Assembly (NCBI GenBank): GCA_037367355.1
Contig: CM074695.1
Location: 1,426,001 to 1,490,000, forward strand
DNA from: Neoscytalidium dimidiatum
Lineage: Eukaryota > Ascomycota > Dothideomycetes > Botryosphaeriales > Botryosphaeriaceae
Direction: 5' to 3'
DNA: 64,000 nucleotides
Part shown: positions 47,487 to 56,928 of the stretch, piece after piece
How positions within the stretch are numbered: position 1 is the first letter of the stretch
Layout: each line of letters begins with the position of its first letter
The notes under the pieces: generated by a model
Databases searched by the model: none
Told to the model about the DNA's origin: nothing
What the model saw: the letters and a program-made list of their open reading frames with translations, nothing else
Program-made: the position numbers and the translations under genes

Positions 47487-48463
47487 GAGACAAGAGCGAC
47501 TCTTCGACGATTTTTGAGTATGAGTGCGCCGGAACTCGTCCAGCGGTGGACTCGTAATTTATCTGTCGGAACATACAATTATTCCATTCGAGCTTGCTGT
47601 CCACAGATTTGATGTTAATAAAAACAGAAACTGTTGTTCTACTACACTCAGTTTCACATGGTCGATTTTCCTGTGTGCATCTTCTCCTTGGTGTTATGCC
47701 TGTAGTCATCGAGCATTGCAAGTTTTGTCTCCAGCCGTACAATTGATGCCTTGTGATCCAACTTCTTTGTCTCTGGCGCTTTACTTCTTGGACTGTAGCA
47801 GTGCTTGTCACGATAGCTTTCACTTCGGAAAGCTCCTGCATCCTTGGATTCCTGCTTCAGGCAATGATGTGATTTTGACTGCTCCGTGGGTGCGGCATAG
47901 TTCGACTGAGCCTGATTGGCGGTTCCCCTCGCCATCAGGCCTGTTGTGACATCATTCCATTTGGCAGGAAGACAAGCCTTGGAAATTTTATCTAGTGAGG
48001 TGCAGGACAAGCGGTGAGTTTAAATTTCAAGCCGTTGTCCTTTCACCCTTCGCCAGAAGAATTTCTGCCAGCTCCCGATAGTCAGGATTCCTAAATGGTC
48101 ACCCGCTTGAGTACTGATAGCGGAGGGGAAGCACTCCTAGATAATTAAGCGCTTACTAAAACAAAAGCCGTAATTCGCGATCCGTTCATTAGCGGACAAT
48201 TTTCGCATGTCCGCTAAATATCTCTATAAGCAACGTACTGCATACCGGACGTTTGCTTACGGACTTGTACCGGCCCGGCTAATGAGTCGTTCTGCGCTCA
48301 TCGTTTATTGATGGTTAATTCTATGCTTTCTTGATGATGCTCGGTACTGTCAAGTTCCGAAAAAGAAATGATATTCTTGGCAGTGACGAGAGGGAGCTGA
48401 GGCCCGGCTCTCATCATCTGAGCTACGCTTAGGAAGCTATTTACACGCGACCTCGACAATCAT
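47487..48463. other. AT-rich intergenic
   Basis: About 980 nt downstream of the F-box-like gene. AT-rich, with broken open frames on both strands. It marks the left side of the block of damaged genes. No gene or recognisable element. Confidence 0.5.
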
Positions 48464-50021
48464 TCATCCAGCGGCTAGGAAAGCGTTGAACTTGTTGACT
48501 GTAAGATACACCCCGGCCGGCTGCGCCCGTAGTGAGAAGAAATCCTCAAAATAAATATAAAGTCGACAGAGAATATAGAGTAAACAAGTGACCGTCACGG
48601 GAAAGAGAACTTGTAGCGAGATTTCCATATCGGTGTCCTGCTCCGGTGATATATGCCTGCAGGACCGCACCCAGTGCACGAAGTGCTCCATCCGTTGGCG
48701 AATGACAGTGTCCGAGCGCTGCAGAAACCACCCTATACGCTGAGATTCTGGATCTTGGACCTGCGTATCGTGGCGAGAACGAAAGGGAAGCGAAGGCTCC
48801 TGGCTGTGTGGACATTGCCGCTGACTGCTCCTACACATCTCAATCAGGTAGTAAATCCCGCCATAGATACTGAAGAATGCATGGTAAACACTGCAGATCC
48901 TCCACAATATCTGCTCAGTATATGTGGGAAAGTGAAAGTTCCATGCGGTGAGGAATAGGATACTAAAGCCAATCTGTATAACGGCCGCAAGCGGAGCAAA
49001 CTTCGCGTCCGCGCAAAGCCAAGTGTCCGAAAGGAATCGGTCCCAAGGTCGTGATTTGATGGGACGAGATATAAGGGAGAATCTCGCCATGTGCGCCAGT
49101 CTGATGTAATAGTTCCAGTGTGTGTTGATGCGGAATTGATTTCGTCCGACAAAGTCCAATGGTGTTTGATACCAGGTATCTGTAAGCTGTGGATGCGTCT
49201 ACCGGTACCAATCATTAGTAGATGTGTTTATGACCAGACCAAGGTCGTACATTTTCCTTAGCAAATGCTCGGATGCTTTCCATCGTCTTCTGTCTTTTCG
49301 TTTGGATGGGGCGAGGTTGTGAGATCGAGGGTTTTGGATACCAGAGTAAGGAAGTCGCAAACATGACGAAGGAAAAGGAGATTGCCGTGAGCTCGAGAGT
49401 CGTGATAGGCAAGCCAGTCAGGGTACGCTGTATCTCCGTGACGAAAAACCAAAAGGTTTGAAAACGGTGATAATGCTGTCGAGGCGTAAGAGCAAACTCA
49501 ACACTGGGGAGCGACGGGTGACACTCACCGTGAAAGAGTATCCACCTTGTTTCTTTCAGCGATGGCCAATTTTTCTATATCTGGAAATTCAACGTGCTTG
49601 TGGACAAGTAGGTAATGTAGTTGCTCGGCATTGATGGGGAAGCCACTCGGGTAGTCAGGACTGATGAGATGAATGCCTCCCATGTCCACGAGGAAAGCAT
49701 GGGCGTATGTCCATTCTATACCATTGCACAAATGTTCATTCCCCTTGAATAACTGCACGAAGACCTCCTGTTAGCTATAATCTTCTAAGCATATGATTAG
49801 CCTGAGTAACATTGCTTGCCTTCACACTCTTCCTAGCGCTGGAGAACTGTCCGAAGGCGATGCCGAAGAGAAAATCTGGACCGAGGATGCCGATCAAAGC
49901 AAGACTGCACTTGTCGAAAAGAAGGTGGTACCATTTGTCTTCGGTCGAGCCTACGTTTGGGAAGGTTGGAAACCCAGCAACACAGGAAGATGGTGACGCA
50001 GGAGGACCACATTATGTCCAT
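48464..50021 (-). pseudogene. Frameshifted multi-span membrane protein (fungal family, function unknown)
   Basis: Segments in order: 50021-49816 (MDIMWSSCVTIFLCCW, then ILGPDFLFGIAFGQ), 49752-49529 (WTYAHAFLVDMGGIHL, INAEQLHYLL), about 49484-49212 (TFWFFVTEIQ, GLPITTLELTAISF) and about 49178-48464 (PLDFVGRNQF, WNFHFPTYTEQILWRI, VYLTVNKFNAFLAAG). These are the landmarks, in order, of a common fungal membrane family whose role is not established. The frame shifts by one base near 49964 (in CCCAAACG) and again near 49460 (in TTTTCAAACC), and no plausible intron repairs either. The first internal intron uses a rare GC donor (AAG|GCAAGC). No signal-peptide exon is recognisable upstream. Sequencing error could mimic one shift, but two shifts suggest decay. 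Confidence 0.7.
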
Positions 50022-50548
50022 CGTACCCCTATCATTACTGGATGATGTTCATCCGTATATTTTATCTTCGTATGTGACATTTTGGAAAATGAAGCTATGG
50101 TTATCTTCCATGAGCGATCTTCTTCTCCGCAACAAACACTTCAGGACAATGACTCAGCCTGGTAACAGAGAGAAGCAAGGAATTGAACAAAGATGTGAGG
50201 TTGCGCAAATTTGCATAAACACGAACAGCAAAATAGAACACCAAGGAATGAACGACATGTATTTTAGATGTTCAGTAGGCTATATATGCAGCAAGACAAA
50301 ACGAGCATCTCATCATAAGACGCGCCTCTCACTAGTATAAGATTATAGTTTCTGGCTCGCGGCGTCTTCCCGTCTTGCGGCGTCTTCCAGTCTTACGGTG
50401 TGTTCTAGTCTCGTAGTGTCTTCCAGCCTTGCCAGCGTGCTGTCTTACACGCGCCTCACAAGATAGCATATTACTATAGCGTGCCTCTCTAATACCAGGC
50501 GGTCTTCTTAGTTCATCGTTCTCGATTCGGGTGGCTTTCAATTGTATC
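50022..50548. other. Intergenic with minisatellite
   Basis: Separates two damaged genes. Contains the 18-bp minisatellite at 50360-50431 and repeated ATAAGACGC-CTCTCA-like strings near 50315-50330 and 50550-50565. No gene. Confidence 0.55.
50360..50431. repeat. 18-bp minisatellite, four copies
   Basis: Four tandem 18-mers of the form CGGCGTCTTCCAGTCTTG, diverging to the right, with a fifth partial copy up to about 50447. It lies about 150 nt from the proposed inversion breakpoint. Confidence 0.85.
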
Positions 50549-51184
50549 TTATAAGACGCTTCTCAGACCGAAAGATGGGAGAAGACAAGACATGCTGCTT
50601 ATCTTGCAAGCCGTCTCGTAGAGAAATCTTGGGAAATCGTGATCATATTCGAAAAGAGACAAGCGACCACCGGGGCGGAGAACACGGTAGAAGCCCGCCA
50701 GCACCGCCATGGGGTCGGTAGCATGTACAAACGTCTCCATGGTGTAGACACCTTCAAATGATTTTTCATCGAGACTTTCGAGGTGATGGTAGTCCATCTT
50801 GCGCACCTCGACCTGGCCCTCAGACAGGCGCGACCGGACGACGTTTCGCCTCGCCTCGACTAGATGATGATCGACAACATCAATCCCTTGCACACGGTAT
50901 CCGTACTGCCTTGCAAGGTGTAGAGCAACATGGCCCACGCCACATCCAGCATCAAGAACGTGGGCTCCCGATGAGAGGCCTAACGACGCCGCCATCTTGT
51001 CTTCCATGGCGCGTAGAGCACGGTTGAGGGGAAAGGGCCAATATTTATCACGCTCGTAGTAGCCAAAGTGACGTGTACCGCCGAGCAATAGTCGATATCC
51101 GATTCTCGATTCGAGCGAGAGATAGTATGATTGGAGCTGAGGATTGCTGTTGATTAGCAGTTCGCGCTCCGAGGCGGGTGCCAT
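50549..51184 (-). pseudogene. N-terminal half of a sterol-methyltransferase-like enzyme
   Basis: Open frame of 211 codons from ATG 51184. It holds the SAM-binding core: motif I VLDAGCGVGHVALHLA, post-I VQGIDVVDHHL, and motif III region FYRVLRPGGRLSLFEYDHDF. After FLYETACKI (about 50600) the sequence stops resembling the family and runs ~16 residues to a stop. The missing C-terminal half is found on the opposite strand at 51577-51915. The intact protein would be an Erg6-like (24-C) methyltransferase paralog using SAM; the substrate is unknown. The first ~600 nt show no internal stop, so either the break is recent or a truncated protein is still made. Confidence 0.8.
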
Positions 51185-51576
51185 GCTTCTGACAGCGCCG
51201 GAAAAATGGTGTTCAGTGGCTTGATAAAGTTACAAGCCTGAATGCTGATGCAGTTAAACCAAGTTGAGAGGCGCGAAGGGGATGGATCTTTAGATGAAAA
51301 GGTGGGACTTGACGCGCTGCGGAGGTAGAAACAGAGTGTGGGAGCTCAATGACTTCAAATTGTCAGAGAAAGTGAAGCGATTGGAGGACCAGATCACCAC
51401 TGCGGAGAGGCGGCAACAACAGAAACACCCTGGCTGTGGTGGGAGACGCGCCTGAAATAAACAACAGCGGTTCAATTTCGGGTGGTACAATGCTACTATT
51501 TTTAAATGGAGAAGAAAGACATACCAGAGCTCCCACCAAGACAATTTAAGACAAGCCGGAAGAATCGCCTGATTAC
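51185..51576. other. Spacer between the divergent methyltransferase halves
   Basis: About 390 nt, probably the original promoter of the methyltransferase gene, now inverted together with its 5' half. The minus-strand frame at 51290-51544 has no recognisable content. Confidence 0.5.
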
Positions 51577-51915
51577 ATGGAAGCCTCGATGCATAAGATC
51601 AATGCGTTTGCTGCCATTCCAACCAACGCTGTATCGCATCCTGGCGTATTCAAAAGTATGCTGGAGGACGCTGGCTTCACCGACATTGCCGTTCGAGATT
51701 ACTCTGAGAACATCAGGCCCATGACAAGGCTGTTTGCTGTCATCGCCTACATTCCTTTCCTAATCATTACCTTCTTCCGACTTGAACGATACTTCATCAA
51801 CACTGTGGCTGGAGTGGAATTGTACCGGGGTTATGGCCGCTGGCGGTACGTTGCCATCTCAGCAACAAAGCCGCGGGATCGGTTACGAGAGCGTGGAAGC
51901 ACGCGCCAGGTTTAA
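51577..51915 (+). pseudogene. C-terminal half of the methyltransferase, opposite strand
   Basis: 112 codons from an ATG that is internal in the family. The sequence (INAFAAIPTNAVSHPGVF, MLEDAGFTDIAVRDYSENI, PMTRLFAVIAYIPFLI, FINTVAGVELYRGYGRWRYV) matches the C-terminal, lipid-facing part of Erg6-like methyltransferases and carries no SAM site. It begins at exactly the point in the family where the minus-strand half ends. On its own it cannot be catalytic. It may be untranscribed, or transcribed from sequence in the inverted promoter. Confidence 0.8.
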
Positions 51916-52931
51916 CAAGTAATCAATTATCAAATCCATCAGGTATCAATCCCAGAAACAACACGCAACATACCTCTTTATGCTCACACGATTGGCTAAA
52001 GGACAAGTGTATTTAATCCAGATATTTTGCTACTCAATTCAAGAGGTCAGCAGTGTGCACTTCATTCTTCTCACACTGCTCGACATCCGCTTTTTATTGA
52101 CTCTCTCTCTCTCTTGCTTCATCACTAGCGTGATTCATTGTCATTCTCATGCAATACAATCTCTTAACACGAAGGTACTCTTCTTTACAAATAAGTGAAC
52201 AAACACGTAGACCTTCTGCTATTCAGAGGATCAGACAGCTTAGATTCATTTATGATCAGCCCGGCTGTTTAAAGGGGTTTTATACCGTCTAATGCAAAGC
52301 GATTCGGAATCGTTGTTAAAATACTGCTAAATGTGCTTGCGGAGAAGGTTCTCTACGAGAATAATCAGTATGTCACCGCTTCATGTAAAGACATCCTTAA
52401 GCCCCACGTTACCCATACCTAAAGTTTATCACGATAGCGTGCCATTACCGGAATGTCGCTCTGAAAGCATTGCGGTAGTTGCCTGTTGTTTCCTTTGTCA
52501 AGTTCCAGTCGACTGTCTTGCCCACTGCTGTGGTCGCTGCCTCGCTCAAAGTATATGCTCCTATAAAGGTTAAATTATACCTTAGCTCGGACCGTTAAGA
52601 CTTTCTAAAGTAATACGTCTACAGATAGAGGCTTGTAAAGAACGTCGTAGGCCTTTCCTCGGGAAAGAGTATATCGTACTCGGGTTCCGTGCACGTATCC
52701 GATAATACTCTATTCCAAGCACTATGAATAATACTCCCTATAAAAGCCTTGTTCGGATTCCTGTTCACATTTGTATCTATGTTATCTACAAGCTTGGCTT
52801 TAGTGGTCTTATGAAGGCTACGTATATCTTCTTAGAGAATTCATCATCCAACAGCAAATATTTTCTCCAATTGGAACCCATTTTCCTAATCTCTCAAGCT
52901 CAGCAGTATTTCCAAAACTCACTATTACATC
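51916..52931. other. AT-rich intergenic
   Basis: About 1 kb with short broken frames (for example 52331-52573 and 52724-53002), none with a recognisable domain. It may contain old mobile-element sequence, but I can identify no termini. Confidence 0.45.
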
Positions 52932-53218
52932 ATGCAGTTCACTATTGTCCTTGCCCTCCTCTTTGCAAGTCTGGCCCTGGCCACACCAACATATTCGGGT
53001 GAAATTGAAGCGCCAGAGCCGGGACTGCAACTAGGGCGAGATTTGCTGGTGTAAGGGTAGCTGCGCTGAGGGCCGGTGTCGCTTCTCCTGCTGTACCTCC
53101 GCCTTGTGCTCTGTTTGCGGCGCCCAATGCAATGTAGTAAGTACCACTTCTTCCTTATATCTAAGTTCCAACTTGGTAGCCAAATCAGATTTCTCCAGTG
53201 CTAGACGAGCTTCAATAA
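52932..53218 (+). pseudogene. Broken small cysteine-rich secreted-protein gene
   Basis: ATG 52932 opens a clear signal peptide (MQFTIVLALLFASLALATP) followed by a short acidic Pro/Glu pro-region. The frame then reaches TAA at 53055. One base out of phase, from about 53035 to 53136, a second frame encodes nine cysteines in ~32 residues, including a CxC and a CC. That frame ends at a canonical donor (GTAAGT, 53137), and a 52-nt intron leads to a short final exon (53189-53218, TAA). The shift falls in the GGG run at 53034-53036. No donor/acceptor pair restores phase without removing the signal peptide. Such small cysteine-rich proteins are often fungal effectors or antimicrobial factors; the function here is unknown. 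Confidence 0.65.
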
Positions 53219-54126
53219 TAGGCGGAAAAATCGAGCAGCTCTGTCCTTGGTACATGGCCATTCAACAACTCTTCCCGCCAGTATGGAAGGCTAGAGAGTC
53301 ACTTTTTTTGCTAGGTAGATTGGCAAGGGGGATTCACAGTGTAATTGTTAGAAAATCACGTGTATTTAGCTTTAGTGCAGTTTCAGCTGCGTACTAGCCG
53401 ACTGGAGTATAAAGAGGGGCACCTCTGGCACCCCGCCTCTAGCATGCCCAGAATACTGCTTCGCTTTTGCAACGTCTTCTGAACTTAATAGTAATGAAAC
53501 CCCTAAATTGAAAGCTCTGGTTATTTAGACCGTCTGCCCTGCCGAGAGATGCGCTGCTCTTCTTGAGATATCTCCCAACGCCGGTATAGAACATGGCTCG
53601 GCTATCCGATCACTCGCGAAAATTAAATCTGCTTCCTGGTATCGACGTGATTTTCTCCTACCATATCTTTCTTCATCCGCTGCCATTTGTCTAATAGGCG
53701 TCTACTTGCCGCTGTTATAGTTAAATCTTGGGATGGCCTGCACTACTGCCCAGTGAGTCTGCGCCTTATTTCGGAGTTATAGTACGTTCGAAAGTATGCT
53801 GACGTCAACCTTGATGCGGCGCAGCTCGCAGTCATGGTTGGGATGTTTCTGGATGCCTTCTAACTTGGAGATGGGGAGATTGGACCCTTCGACCCTGTCG
53901 TTGTTGTTCCCTTCTCACATACTGCATCCCCGTTATCCAGCGCTCAGAACCACTGTATGCCGAGGCGATACAAGCACAGAATTAGTGGACATACAGTATT
54001 GATAGAGAGTACAGATGCCCCAATGCCGATAACTCCCCCAACGGCCAATACACCAGACACCGATCCAAGTATTACAGACACCATGAGCTTTCTGCACCAA
54101 CACTCAGCGCCCCAGAACACACATCT
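53219..54126. other. Intergenic
   Basis: About 900 nt between the broken secreted-protein gene and the 3' end of the SRA-like gene. No frame with a recognisable domain. Confidence 0.5.
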
Positions 54127-54628
54127 TCACCAATTCGCCGCGTCTCCAAAACTCCTCTCCAACACTTCCTTCACCGCCTCCTCCTTCCCAATCTCCCTCT
54201 CCTTGCTTCCCTCCCTCCCCTCCTTTGCACCATCATTAGCGTCCTCCCCGGCCGCCCCCTCATCCACAACCTCATCCACAGTCTCCTCCAGACACTCCCT
54301 CTTGAACAATCCCGAGAACCGCACGATCGTCGGCCTCCTCGCGCCCCTCCCCCTCGCGCCATCTTCCCCCATCCCGCCCAATCCAGGCATCCGCGTATCG
54401 AACGTGCTCAAACTGCTCCTCCTGGCCCCCACCAACCCTCCGCCCTTCTCGCCACTGCTGCTCGAACTGCCGCTGCTGAGCCGCTGGCTCTGGCGCCTCG
54501 CAACGACCTCCGGGCTCGTCGCACTGCTCTCCGACATCTGCCGCAAGACGCTTCCGATCTCGTGCGCCGAGTCCGCAGAGGCGTACTCGCCGCCATCTCC
54601 GGCGTGCCAACTTCTCCTCACTCCGCTA

Positions 54629-54660
<32 letters not shown>

Positions 54661-56928
54661 ACTACCGCTAGGCGCGAACCCACTCCCGTCTTCCCCCACC
54701 GCCGCCTGTTGCGCAATGAACCTGCCGACATCGATCCCACCGGGCGGAATCCTCAACATATAATCGTCGCTCCGACTCCCGGTCCCCGCGCCCCAGTCGC
54801 CGCCCTCCCCACCACCAAACCCGCCCGAGTACCCAGAGTTGCTCTCGTACACCGCAGGCTCCTCCAGCACCATGTCCGGGTATTCCGGGTCCGCGCAGTC
54901 GTCCCACACCTCGTTGAGCGCGGCGAGCAGCAGGCGCGGCTCCGGGCACTCCTGCCGCTCGAATGCCTCGTACACGGCGCGGTCGCGGCGGCGGCGGTGG
55001 CGCGACTTCTCCTTCTTTTTGCCGTCTTCTGCCTCACCGTTTCCCCCTTTGCTGTCGGCGTTACCCCAGTGGACTTGTCGGAGGACGGGGTGCTGCTGTC
55101 TCCGGTTGGACACAGTGTCGTTGGGTGTGCCGTTCGGTTGAGCCAGAGAGTCTGTGGGAGGGAGGGGCGAGAGGAGCGGCGGGAACATGTCGAAGGGGAA
55201 GGACGCTGGCTCGCCGCCGTCACCGGGGAACATGGAGCCAAAGGGCGATTCGGGAATGTCCGAGTCGCGGGCGCCGTCGGAGAACATGCGGGTGAGAGAC
55301 TTGGCGATGCTGCTTTTCGTATCTTTCGTTGGAGCTGCCGGGGCAGAGGGCTCTTTGGTGGACTCGCCGCGGTCACCATCGGCAGGCGTGTGGAAATGGC
55401 TGGCCTTTTTGGGAGAGATGTTGGTGTGGGATTTTTTCCCTTTGGTATTGACGCTGATTGTAAAAGCAGGCTTGCGGAGATTCTGTGGGACGGTAAGACT
55501 GCGAGGTTGTGGTGTGGTTTCGCGGTTCTGGGGGATCGCCGGCCCTGTCTGCGCGCGTGGTGATGGCGGTGGCTGAAAGAAAGATGTGCGTGATACGGGT
55601 GGGCTCTCTGGCGACCCTGGCAATACTGGCTCCCGCATCAAGCAGTAGTCGCCAACGACAAAGAATGGTCTCTCGGTCTTCGGCGACATCGAAGGCGACT
55701 GTATCGCGAAGGACGGCTTCTCGGGAGCAGGAATTGGGGGAGGGGTTTGAGGAAGGGTAGCAGGAATGCCAGTAAGGATTTCCTCCCGGACTCTCGTAAG
55801 CATTTCTTTCCTCACCCGTTTGTATTCCATATAATCATCTGTTTCTTCGGCTAAAGGACGCTTCAAGATGGTTGCGGAAGTGTCGTCGTCGAGGCTGTGA
55901 TCACGTTGAAACTCAACTTCCCAGAGAAGGCTGGACCCACCATTCTCCGCTGGATCCGTTGGTTTGATCGCCCATCCAGTAATCTTGTGGCTGGAAAACG
56001 TTATTCAAATGTACGAAGCTACTGGGGGCGGGCAAAAGCTCACAGGCCCTCGTATCTTATGCCACTCCTGGGTGACCAAAGAGAATTGAGGGTATGAGAC
56101 CGCAGTACTCGGATAGGATACCTTGACTGAAAATCGGCAGCAGTCATTCGGAACCGGCCCGGGTCATTTGACTTGCAGCGATACCTGAACTTATCCACAG
56201 ATTCAGTGCAGATTTCGTCTGTGCCCTTCATGACGACGGCATATGCACCCTTCTTGTCTGCGCAAATGCCACCGTCGGTGCAGTTAAGGTCGATTATGCC
56301 GGCGTGAAAGGCAAACATTCCGTTTATCCACCAGCTATGTCATGCGAAGCCCGTTAGGTCTGTACGTTCGGCCGAAGCTTGTATCTGGACAAGAAAACTC
56401 ACGCTCCAGGCTTGAAGCCAAGCGAACCGTGCTGCATGCCTCTACCAGGGCTCATATAACGGGAATCCTGCTCAGTCCAGAATTTGACGAGAGACTGTAA
56501 CAACTATGAGCCCGGATGGAATCCTCAGTACAATCTGGATTTCAAGCACCTACGTCTCGCGTGAGCTCTCTGCCTGTACAGACGCCGTACAATCTCCCGT
56601 CTGGTTTGAACAACCTGGGCCGAATGTCGCTCAGCTTCCCATACTTCTTCGACCACACGTCGATTGTCCTGTCGCACTCCTCTGCTAATCTCTTCGGCCA
56701 GCGCGTCGCCTTCCCCGAGACTTCCAGGATCGCGACGTGGATGCGTGAGTAGCGCAGCACGGAAATGGAGAGATCGGCCTCCCGCAGACCGACGAAAAGC
56801 TCGTGCAACGTGAGGACGTCATCTGGCTGCATGCAGTCTGGACCATCGCGAGCGATGCGGGGGTCGAGGTCGTCCCGGATCCATGAGGCGCGCTGGCGAA
56901 GGAAGTCTTTGGAGAAGTTCGGGGACAT
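54127..56928 (-). CDS. SRA-YDG-like domain protein with long disordered tail
   Basis: Exons 56928-56554, 56494-56403, 56334-56044 and 55990-54127 give 873 aa. Residues 1-125 are helical and charged. An SRA/YDG-like domain (~145-310) follows. It shows FAFHAGIIDLNCTDGGIC, GAYAVVMKGTDE (compare the GAYSIVLSGGYED of SRA proteins), YPIRVLRSH, GIRYEGLHKITGWAI (compare RYDGLYKV) and LWEVEFQRD. SRA domains bind methylated or hemimethylated CpG; reader function here is inferred. The remaining ~560 residues are Pro/Ser/Gly-rich and disordered, with an RHRRRRDR basic patch, a Gly run and an acidic C-terminus. ATG 56928 is the only in-phase start; the upstream frame opens at GTG. No methyltransferase or RING domain is present. 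Confidence 0.75.

Noticed and set aside
54562..55563. 333-codon plus-strand frame
   Set aside because: Antisense shadow of the disordered tail of the SRA-like protein; the minus frame continues in phase from a conserved domain.
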